Positions 35,287 to 45,300 of a DNA stretch of 64,000 bases are shown piece by piece (position 1 is the first letter of the stretch; every line of letters begins with the position of its first letter). This DNA is from Mortierella sp. BCC40632. Taxonomy: Eukaryota > Mortierellomycota > Mortierellomycetes > Mortierellales > Mortierellaceae. A model generated the notes under the pieces. It worked only from the letters and a program-made list of their open reading frames with translations, was not told the DNA's origin and searched no databases. The position numbers were made by a program, and so were the translations under genes. Where the stretch lies: assembly GCA_011634665.1 (NCBI GenBank), contig WAEK01000004.1, positions 1,413,501 through 1,477,500 of the forward strand, written 5' to 3'.

Positions 35287-35990
35287 GAAGGTTACATGGA
35301 TTAGTACTATTCTTGACCTTGTCTTCATTCTAGTTTTTTATTCCAAAAAAGCCAGTCGCCTTTCAGGACTCTTTAACGCTTCATTGGCTGATCGTTCAAG
35401 GAGCTCTAAAGACAGTATCTTCAGGACCACCTACAGCTACTACAGATTCCAACAACTCCTCTGGATCGACAATGATGGCACAGTTGGCTCAAAGCCTTTC
35501 CTCGGTTCAGTTGGGCAATGCGGGAGCAGGTTTGGATAGTCAGAGGATTAACATGACCAAAGTCAAGGAAATGATGGGCCAAGATCAGATTGAACATCTT
35601 TCTCACAGCGCAAAGGAGCTTTTCAAGACGATGGAAATGCAATCGAATCTAGGGAATCTGGGACCAGCTCTACCATTTGCTGCCATGGCAAAATTGGCCT
35701 CTCTGCAATCTTTTCCAGGATCATCGCCTAGCCCGGCCCTTCAATCATCCTCTGAGCCTGCTGCTACCTCTTCAGTCCCTGTAGCATTTCCTCCGCAACC
35801 AAAACCTTCAATTCCGACACATGAGACGGCAAGAGAGGATTCGGAAGGCGAACTTTATGTCACTAAGGCCGAGCTGGCTGCACTGGAAGACCGAATCATG
35901 AATGCTCTAGACCAGAAGCTGGCACAAATGGAGGAGCGTATCCTGAATGCTTTTCTTACTCGTAAAGACCTTCCAGGATCTAGTAGTTGA
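34822..35990 (+). CDS. Possible PAAT-like (C10orf88-related) protein, 5' end unresolved
   Basis: Two confidently joined exons (34822-35208 and 35334-35990) give about 347 residues from an acceptor TAG at 34821. An upstream coding-like stretch (34563-34670; MDDSSRFSSNYSILNQGSIS) is probably a first exon, but I cannot find a convincing donor, so the start is open. The segment LSSARTAEVYLDGEYYGTFRGEPLPGS resembles the conserved region of PAAT, a protein associated with mitochondrial ABC transporters. The second exon is Ser/Pro-rich, with a helix KVKEMMGQDQIEHLSHSAKE and a C-terminal coiled coil (ELAALEDRIMNALDQKLAQM). The intron contains a 36-base T run. Gene reality is likely; the family link is tentative. 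It converges on the LMBD1 gene with 91 bp between the stops. Confidence 0.5.
35250..35285. repeat. Poly-T homopolymer inside an intron
   Basis: 36 uninterrupted T within the intron of the PAAT-like gene, about 50 bp before the acceptor. Confidence 0.9.
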
Positions 35991-36081
35991 ATTGCAATAT
36001 ATATATATTTCTTTCTTTCATTCATTTTTTTTTCTTTTTTCGGGCGTCGGGATCGTGTCTACCTACTGCTATGCACCACCG

Positions 36082-39000
36082 TTATTTTGTAACAGGATTC
36101 GCCGACGTGACTGGCTCCTGTGGAGTCTTTATACGTGAGCCTAATAGACTAGTGCTGCTGGCGCCGCTTGAAGATGACCTTAGTCCATTGGTCTCTATCG
36201 AGCCATAAGAAGACCCACCACCAGGGATCAGCAGTCCCCTCTTTCCTGCTCGGCGTCTTCCAGAGTCGGCACTCAAAGATCCGATAGAGCTCAAGAGTCC
36301 TCGAGTCTCTAAATCGTCGATGTCTTCTGCACTTTCTTCAATAGGATCCACTCCAAAGCCTTTTCTAAAGCCCCTGATCAGATTCCAGAAAAGTGCAAAC
36401 AAGAACACCAACAAGAAGAGCCACTGCATGTAGTAAAACGCAATGCCAAGCATCGGAGTTGCTAGAATGATGCCAAGGATATAGCCCGAGGTGACAGTAG
36501 GTGTGCAAAGATCCTTTGGTGCTCCAACATGACAAGGGATGATCAGCATTGGATAGTCATGACAGTCCCTTTCCTCTGTTTGTGCAATAGTATGATTGCA
36601 ATATTTCTGGCTTCCAAACATGGAGTAATCTGGTGCGACCGACATGGTCAGTGAGTAACAGAGTCCCGCCAAACTGAGCATCAATAACATGGTCGCTGCC
36701 AACAATCCCTGAGGAGCGGTCGCTCCTCGACGGAATTTGTAGAGGTACACCCATAGGAATCGGATCCCGATCGAGATAATTCCTTTGGTGGTTACCCAAA
36801 ACATGTACAAGACAATCATCACCATGAGAATATAATCCACGGGGAAGTACTAGAAAAAGGATCCACAGATGGTTTGGAAAGAGTTAGATCTAGCAAACCC
36901 GTTTCCACACCCACTGGTCATCAAGGACCACTCATTAAGAGTCGCTTACGGGCGAGAGTTTTAGGAAAAGGAGGTTCAAGGGATTGGGCAGGTCGGGATG
37001 AACCAAAAGATATCCACATGGTGCTCCGCAGACTTCATCCTTTAGATTGTCAATCCTATGTGAGCCAAAGCAAAACAGAGGTGGGTTCAGTATTCTGAAA
37101 AGACAGGCTTCCCGTTGTTCTCGTATCCATGAATCTTTTAACAATCTCCACCGAACCTACGTGGTAATGGCCATAGACACGATCAACAATATAGTAAGGC
37201 TCATCGTTATGATCCCGAGAATAACCTAGGAAGAGACATGCGAATCCTGTCAGTGCTACCGCCTTTCCGCTATCCCCCGACATACTTTCTCCCCTAGAGA
37301 GACTGCCTTGTTCCAAAACCCGATGAAAAAGAATACACAAAAGACAAACCTCAATAGGTCGAATCAGATATTTGCAACGGAAGAAACAACTATCACGAGT
37401 CCTCTGGACGATCCTGGTCCTGTTCTCAAGGATCAGTTCTTCTCTCGAGAGTTCCCGCATGGTGTCCCGATCACGATCCGAGAGCTGGTTATGGTTGCCA
37501 TCCGAGTATCGGTTCAAGATCGTATTTTGTCGCTCTCGGTTGGCGGCCAATTGAGCGTGGGCCTCCTGCATCTGAGCAGGAATGGATTTCACTCCCGCCA
37601 GAAGGTGGATGGGCAAGGTAGAGAGCCCCGGCGCCTAAACAAAAGTAGAAAAAAAAATTGTGTGCGAATTTCCCACATCGAGACATTTAGTCACTAACAT
37701 GGGGCAAATGGGAGAAGGGGGGGAGGGGAGAGAGAGAGAGAAAGAGAAAGAAAAAGAGATTCCTGTTTGGTTTACTCACGGCGTAAAAGACAAGGACGCA
37801 CATGCCAGCAAGTGCCAAGACGCCTGCGACAAAGGCCAATGCGCTCACATCTAATAGTTTCAGTCAGAGGAGGCGATGCGATGAAGGGACTAGGTCAAAA
37901 TGACGTGTGGAAAGAAATTCCATATCGTAGGCGATTGCACTGCTTCTGACCCGAACACCAACACAATCAAACTGATGCACACCCCCCAAAGGTCGACGGA
38001 AAGCACACTAGTCGACACGAGAATGTAGGTCTGGGTGACCTTCAGGTATCATCAACGGCAACAACAACAACGACAACAACAATAAACTGCACTGAAATTA
38101 CGTCGGCTCTTTTTTTTGTTATTTGATGGGGAAGAAGAGAAGGAACGATATACTTGCCGAGATCAGCAATCAGCTTTCGGAGCCAGTCCAGATCGGTGTT
38201 CTCATGCTTGTCTGGCTTCATAAAAAGCCCTGTGAGAAGGAGTGTGCAGGCAATTAAGATAAAAAGGATCGTGTACTTGAGCGAGGCAGTCAGCCGTTGT
38301 CGGACAGTCAGTCCCTCATCCAGCTCCTCAAAGTAAAAGTAGGCAAGAGGAATCCAGAAAAAGCAAAAGCTTGTGATCCCTCCATAGGCAACTATGAAAA
38401 GGGTAAGGATAGTAAAGAAATTAAACAGTGAGAGAAAGACCTTGTGGTGAGATGAAGAGGAGGAGAGAGCTGCGCGAGACAGGAGAACTGCCTCATGCAG
38501 GTGCGTGCTCAAAGGGGGGAGAGACTCCTTGTCTACTGTTTGCCTGCACTAACTGCTCCAAGCTCCGCACTTTTAGTTAATACAGACCGAATCCCTCACG
38601 CAGAACACACGCAGCGCATGCTCTCTGCCAAGAGGCGATCATGCTCAGATCAGCATACCATTCTCCCCTTTCTCCTCTCTTCCTCTCGCTCCTTACTGTA
38701 GTAGACGATTTTGACGACGTGCTGCATGAAAGCAATGGCCTCGTCTGTGGCCCATGCACGCCGCAAACCCGTAGCTGGGTCCATTATCCGCGAGACGAGG
38801 AAAATATCGACTGGGAAGAGGGCTACCGTTGAGAGACAGAGCGTAAGTGCCAAGATCGTGACGATCATGGCGAATGGCTCCCGGTCTCGGCGGTCAGAGT
38901 AGTATAAGGTAAAGAGGATAGAAAAGGCAAAGAGTGACTAGGAGTAGGGAATGACAAAAGTTCGTTTTGGTCCGTGTTAGTTGCTGTGAGAGTAGTGTTC

Positions 39001-39096
39001 GACTGGGGACGCATAGCATAGCAAGCTAGTGCTTACGAGGGTGACGGTGCCATAGGCGCCCCAGGCGCCGGCAATGTGTAGCAACCCCTCGACCAT
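36082..39096 (-). CDS. LMBD1-type membrane protein (probable lysosomal cobalamin transporter)
   Basis: Eight exons on the minus strand (39096-39037, 38937-38697, 38391-38158, 37850-37780, 37634-37350, 37225-37161, 37055-36950, 36849-36082) give 609 residues with every phase consistent. LMBR1-domain proteins of the LMBD1 group sit in the lysosome/vacuole membrane and are required in animals for cobalamin export to the cytosol. Family marks include FPVDIFLVSRIMDPATGLRR, VVKIVYYIAYGGITSFCFFW, PLAYFYFEELDEG, STLPIHLLAGVKSIPAQM, VILGIITMSLTILLIVSMAI, PNPLNLLFLKLSP/YFPVDYIL and YSMFGSQKYCNHT. About nine transmembrane helices are visible, with a cytosolic charged loop between exons 5 and 6 and a Ser-rich tail. 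Intron 3 uses a GC donor (CTCG|GCAAGT). Whether it moves B12 in this fungus is inference. Confidence 0.9.
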
Positions 39097-39241
39097 TGCT
39101 GAGAATGAGTGATGGAGGGTAGGAAAGGGATGGGAATGCGATGCCGCAATCGCAGGCGAGGCGTGGAAAACGCAAGATAGCAAGAACCGGCCTCTGGAGC
39201 AGGTGTGTGTGGGAGAAGGGAGTGCGGGAGAAAGAAGAGAC

Positions 39242-39250
<9 letters not shown>

Positions 39251-39289
<39 letters not shown>
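39251..39289. repeat. (GA)n microsatellite
   Basis: About 19 GA units upstream of the LMBD1 start codon; reads as (TC)n in the sense direction of that gene, so it may be part of a pyrimidine-rich promoter or leader. Confidence 0.9.
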
Positions 39290-39296
<7 letters not shown>

Positions 39297-39344
39297 TGGT
39301 GAAAGGAGGGTGGTGAGTGTCCTTTTGTGCTGACCACAAGGAAC

Positions 39345-40841
39345 TAATGAAGTGAAAGGAAATAATGATTTAGGTGAGCCCCTGATCGAGATGTTGAACT
39401 TCGTCGAAAAAAACCTCTCGTGTTTGAAGACAAGCTATGGCTCTCTTGTTTCTTGGTTGATGATTCAGTGGTGGAATCTGCCTTCCATATATGCCTCGAA
39501 AACTCTGCCAAAGATGGTTGACATCCATGTGCACCATCTCTGTGTATGGGCAAATGATATCGAGGTCGTTGCTGGCTCGCAGGTGCTCTCCTGCTGCTAC
39601 TGCCATGTTTCTTGCTGTCAGAACGTCGCGGTGGGATGGAGTCTTGCAGGACTCGCAAAAGAGTCTGTGGATCTATGCAGATGAGACAAGATCTAGATTA
39701 CTTCTTCCACTGTGCTGATACTTAGGGCAGTGTCTCGATGTGCAATACTTGTTGATTCCGACCACCAGACGGTCGAGTGATCTTGCCAAGGATAGACAAG
39801 GGACAAGCCTAGCATGTATGCGTGCTTTTGAGTCTTTGGAATGCATGTACTACCTTAGCTACGGAGTAGCTGAAGAGTGATCCTTGGAAGGACATCAAGC
39901 TTTGGAAACTTTTAAATGACTCAAGTCCGATCACAATCAAGGCTTTTTTTTTCTCGAGGGATTGACGTGTGTCAATGTATCCACTCAGCATTGGCAGGAG
40001 TCAGTCCGACAAGATTGAATATTCTCCTGCTCGAGTCTTGTTCGCATCCCATCGAGCATGAAGGAGCTTTAAATTTTGTCTACTGTAGATTTTCCAGAAA
40101 TCCTTGTCATGCTCCAGACAAAGGACATCTAAATCTTTGCCTACCTGTATCGGTGGACCTGAACCCTGTCCCTGGTTGACCAAATATGCGCTCGACATAG
40201 TCTTTCGAACCCAGGATGTTTCGGATATATTTCAGGAATTGGTCATGTCCTTCTTCAGGATCATTAAGTCGGTCATAGCAAGGCACATGTCGTTCGTCGT
40301 CCAGGGCAAAACGTTTGTTAAGTCGGATGTACAAGTTGATAGCTCTCAGGTTCAACTCAACACCATTGGTCTGGAAAGAAACACAAATAGCATACTTGGA
40401 TCTATGGTGCTTGTCGGTGAATTGAGTACTTTCCAACATTGTATCATCTTCGAGTTTCTTGGTGGTAGTCGACTGCTGTCACATATTTTCGAGAGCAGAG
40501 CAAACCTGCTTGACTTACTAATCATAATATCTAGTATAGCTGTCATTTCATTCTTCATGGTTATGGTGGTAGCCATCGTAAATCCTCCTTGGGGAGAGCT
40601 GGTGGGCCTTAATCCCATTGGTGAGGTAACTTGACTGGCTATCCCATCTGGGGAGGGAGCATGTCCGAAGTTGGGATAATTGACATTTTTGCGGTTTCTG
40701 AGAAATGATCTTGGTCAGTCGATTGAGATGCGTATCCATAGCCTCACTGTTCTCAGAAGAGAACTTAGAAGAGCTCTCGCTAACTAATAGATATGAACCC
40801 GTTCGCGAGGTAGAAAAATTCTTGTAAAACAACATGAACAA
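39345..40841 (-). pseudogene. Decayed Fanzor-like gene (eukaryotic TnpB-type RNA-guided nuclease relative)
   Basis: Minus-strand coding remnants in several frames follow the order expected for a Fanzor protein. From its 5' side: a fragment ending GVELNLRAINLYIRL and YIRNILGSKDYVERIFGQ (about 40440-40150), then VGKDLDVLCLEHDKDFW and LLHARWDANKTRAGEYS (40140-40000), then VVGINKYCTSRHCPKY (39719-39766), then FCESCKTPSHRDVLTARN (about 39615-39660). The last two resemble the TnpB/Fanzor zinc ribbon and the RuvC-III motif with its catalytic Asp in HRD. One cysteine of the first CxxC pair appears as Tyr (CPKY). An in-frame TAG lies at 39673-39675, and frame changes occur near 40150, 40000 and 39820. 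Some of these could be introns, but the internal TAG and the lost Cys argue for decay. A 147-bp inverted-repeat element abuts its 5' side. Confidence 0.5.
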
Positions 40842-40842
40842 G

Positions 40843-40989
40843 TATTCTCCATTTCATCTGTTTTTGTTTTTTCCATTCTTATTTTCGAGGATTATGCACG
40901 GTCCGTTGCACGGGGTTACTGCGAAGGGGGGTGTTAATCTTCAAATAAGCAGCGCAATCTGAGGTCAAAAACATCTGAAATGGAGAATA
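40843..40989. mobile_element. MITE-like inverted-repeat element, copy 1
   Basis: Bounded by TA on both sides. The left end TTCTCCATTTCATCTGTTTT and the reverse complement of the right end TTCTCCATTTCAGATGTTTT agree at all but two or three positions over about 22 bp, giving terminal inverted repeats. The interior (including TGCACGGTCCGTTGCACGGG) recurs almost unchanged at 57961-58107 with the same total length. A TA duplication and short TIRs are typical of non-autonomous Tc1/mariner-type elements. There is no coding capacity. Confidence 0.8.
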
Positions 40990-42314
40990 CATTATTGATC
41001 TATAGCTTGTGCTCAAGTGAACTGTTAGAAAGGGTCCCAGCGACTAAAGAGGTTGACTTTTCGTCTTCATCATCTCTGCTCCCTTACTTACTATCAACAC
41101 ACGCACACACACTCTCGAGCTCTCTAACGCGTCCCCCAAGATGCGGTTGTTTTTGATTGAGATCAGCAGTTTAGATTTATTCAGACACTGACTTGAAGGG
41201 AAGATTATGAGGTGGAATGAAGAGCATGTCTTTTTCTTGTTTGCTCTCTCTTCTCAGCGCACTCTGTTTAGCACCGCGGTATTTGTTTAGATTAGATTTT
41301 GACATCATGCGTTTTGGTTGATAATTACTATTTAGAATGGATTCCAAAAACGCTGGCAGCAATAATAACAACATCAATAACCATGCTACTCCTAAACTCT
41401 AGGCACGTCAGCTATCTTGTTCCCTTTTCAGTGGTGCAAAAGCAAGGCTAGGAATGGCGAACGGCTCGACTTTCTTGACTTTGTGATCACCCTTGGATAT
41501 TGGCGCGAGAAAGATGCCTATGATGCATCCATAAATCTTCTTTGTCACAGTGAAATACCGCAGCAAGCGAATATGGGGCGTGGCGACGTAATGATGGCAG
41601 GGAATACTGGGCTTCGAGAGAAACAACGTCGAAAATTTCGATGTCGGCAAAGAGAACTGCGGTTGGCCTCACCTTCAAGAGCGAGCGCATTATCAAGTCG
41701 AAGATCCACGTAAATAGGAAAAGAAAACAAAACCAGGTGAAATGGACTATAGTGCAAAATTTAAATCAGTACAATAGAGTAAATTACTGTGCCCTTGCGT
41801 GCACCAATTTGACTAGGCAACTCCTTAGATAATGTTCTAGTCTTGTCGCTGTCTTCCTCGTTCTCATTGTCCTCATCTTCTTCATTGTCCTCTTCCTCTT
41901 CCTTCCCAATTTCGCCTTGGATGCCGATTTTTTTTCTTTGCCTCCTTGGATGAAGAATCAGGAAGGTTCTTTGCATAAAGTGATATACCTTTTTTTTTTT
42001 TCTTTTGTCTAAAGTCAATTAAGTCTCTGAAGCATACGTTCTGGGATATTTTTATCTCTATTCATGAGTAGCACAAATGGCTCCGCCTCGAGAGTCGCCA
42101 GCCACATTATTTTTTCGTGGCAAAAACGAGAAACTGCCCTGTTACCCTTTTTGCCATTTGTTCTCCTCATTGGGTCTCCACCGCGTTGTTGTCCAACTCA
42201 TCATCTCGAACGTAGCCACAAGTCAACAGCGCTTTGCCCCCCATCAACCCACCTGTTTGCTAATCGATATTTCCCATTGGAACCCGTCACGGAGCAAGGA
42301 CCAACCCACGCATC
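40990..42314. other. Region between the MITE and SMC4, possible unassigned exons
   Basis: No gene is supported, but there are protein-like stretches on the minus strand. 41189-41340 ends in KQEKDMLFIPPHNLPFKS and a stop. 41487-41690 reads AVLFADIEIFDVVSLEAQYS. 41780-41940 is Glu/Asp-rich (KEEEEDNEEDEDNENEEDS). I could not join them with consistent splice phases. They may be a diverged spliced gene or a relic. The right end (42060-42314) serves as the SMC4 promoter/leader. Confidence 0.3.
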
Positions 42315-45300
42315 ATGACTGACGCCATGGATGAAGTGATCGACCTCGCCCCTGAGGCTCGTTCCCATTCTCCTGAGATACCGTCTCAGGGAGACAACGA
42401 CCACAAAGCAGAAGTCACGCCTCAGGACATGCCTACAAAAATCAAAGACGAACAAATACTACAGCAGGACCAGGGGATAGAGCTGAATCCTGAGCAGGAC
42501 GCAGGACAAAACGTAGAGCAGGTGCCATCGTTCTCTGAGCCATCTGCCGCCAGCTCTCAACAACCCTTGGGCAACACATCTCGACCTTCAACCCCTTTCT
42601 CGAGGAAAAACTCACTAGCCTCAATAGAACCTATCAAGGAGCCGACTGTCGAGGTTGTACCTAGACTCGTCATCGAAAAAATGGTCCTTATCAACTTCAA
42701 ATCTTATGCTGGAAGACAGGAGATCGGTACCTTTCACAAGTCATTTACCTCGATTGTTGGACCGAACGGCAGTGGCAAAAGCAACGTCATTGATGCACTG
42801 CTATTTGTGTTTGGATATCGTGCGAGCAAAATGCGCCAGGGCAAACTGTCCGAGCTGATTCACAACTCTGCGGGAGCAGGAAATATTGATAGTTGCACAG
42901 TCGAGATTCATTTCTGCGAGATTCTGGATCTGGTATGAGCGTTGTCTTATTTATTATTACTATTGTTATTATTATTATTATTATTATTGCTCGTTCTCCT
43001 TTTGGAGAAGCGTTAAATTGACTTTTTTTTTTTTTTTTTTTTTTTTTTACCTTCGTGTCAAATTAGCCTGGACCGGACAACTTTGAGAGGATTTCTGGAT
43101 CCACATTGGTGGTCGCCCGCCAAGCATTTGTCAATAACTCGAGCAAATATTTTGTCAACAACTTTTTAAGCTCCTATACCGCAGTGACAACATTGTTGAA
43201 AGGGCGTGGTATCGACCTGGATCACAAGCGTTTCTTGATTCTCCAGGGCGAGGTCGAGTCTATCTCTCAAATGAAGCCAAAGGCGCAGAATGAACACGAG
43301 GATGGCTTGTTGGAGTATCTTGAAGATATTATCGGAACATCGGCTTATAAAGACAGTATTGAAAAGTCTGCAGTTGAATTGGAGGCCCTGAACGATGAAC
43401 GCTCAGAGAGATTAACACGAGTTAAATATGTCGAAAAAGAAAAGGAGAGCCTTGAGGTAAATATTCCTACATTCGATGTAGTCATGGATCCTCTACCCGA
43501 AAGAGGAGTCTTTTTCTCACTGCAGAATTTTTTTTTTGTACATTGAAATGTTAATAGGACAGGAAACGGGAGGCAGAGACTTTTCTCAAGGACGAAAATA
43601 ACCTGGCAGTCAAACAGTCAGCACTTTATCAAATCTACCTGCATGAGGCTAAAAAGCGAGTGACTCGGGATTCTAAGATAATTGTAGGTGTCCCTTTAAC
43701 TAGTAGGCTGCCATTTGACTTTAATGACCAAAGAGGGTCACAGGAAATGCGGTTATCATCCCATATTGACAATGTACGAATTCCCCAGGCTCAACTCACT
43801 ACCAAATTAGAAGAGGATCATAATAAGCACAAAGGACTCAAGGATGAAGTGCAGGCGCTGGAGAATGAACATAATGTTCATGTCAAGGAGTATGAGGTAA
43901 CCTTTTTTTTTCTACCACAAAGCTTAATACGCATTTCACTTTCTTGTGTTCATACATGTGTTGACCAGAATTACAAAATTAACAAGGACCTACGCTGACA
44001 ATTTGATCCGCTCTCTCTGTTTAATAGAAAATTGATAAAGAAACGAGTGAGATTATGAAGGAACTCACCAAAATTGATCGTGAGGATGTTCAGCTTCAAG
44101 AGAATAGGAAGCACTTGAAAAATAAGGAGAAAAAAACATCCAAGGCCCTTGCGACTGTAAGAACCCCTCCCCCCTTCTTTTTCTCTTTTTTTCTTTTTTC
44201 TTTTTTTTTCTGTCGTTCAGATTATTTATATCCTCATCATTCCATTCTCAATAGGACAAGCACCTATTCTCAGAGAATCAGTCATGGGTCCGCAATCATG
44301 AGTCAGATCTAGTTAGGCACCAGGGCGAGCTCGAAAAGTTGGAAAATAACCTAGAAGCTTCAGAAGAGGAGCTTGAGAACATTCGTGTTAGCTTAAAAGG
44401 TAACCTTTCCCTCACCCATTTTAACTCTCTATGAGATGTAAGCCTATATGACACTATACCGAAACCTCTGTTTAGTCTGCAAACCATCTGAGAATTTTTT
44501 TTTGTTGTTATTTTAATAGGCAAGACGGAAGAGTTTACTCAGCAGATCGAAGAGCATCAAAGAGAATTGGCACCATGGACAGCCAAGATTGTGGCGAAGC
44601 AAGGTGAAGTCGATATGGCTCAATCGGAACACGATCTCTTGCAGGAAAAAGCAAAGAATGTGCTCCTTAACCTAGAAGATGCAGAAAAGGCTCTCGAGAC
44701 GCTCAAGAATTCGCAGGCATCCAAGGGAACAGAGGCCAAGGAACTTGAAGATACGATCGCAAGCTCTGATGATAACATTGCGAGTTTGCAGCAAAAACTC
44801 CAGGTATGAAACAAACCTCAGCAAAGCATTTGACGAAAGAGGTGAGTCCAGCGGCTCAAACCTAGAAGCTAATATTTGTTTTCTGCTGACTTCTAGGGAA
44901 TGACCGAGAAAGAAAAGGCACTGAAGGATCGGGCAAATGCAGCAAGAGCTCGTGCAGAGGAAGGACGTACCTCGCAGCAGAGGAATCAGGCTCGGTCAGC
45001 CGTCTTGACAAACTTGATCCGACAGCGCGACCTGGGCAAGATTAATGGAATCTTTGGGCGTCTGGGCAACCTAGGAGCAATTGACGACAGGTACGATGTA
45101 GCCATTTCAACTGCTTGTCCAGCCTTGGATAACATTGTGGTCGAGAATGTCGAGGTCGGACAACAGTGTATTGAATTCGTCCGCAAGAATAATCTCGGCC
45201 GAGTATCGCTTATTCTCTTAAACCAATTGCCCAAACGGAATTTGGGCCGGATCCAAACACCCGAGAATGTCCCCCGCCTGTTTGATCTTGTTCGACCTGC

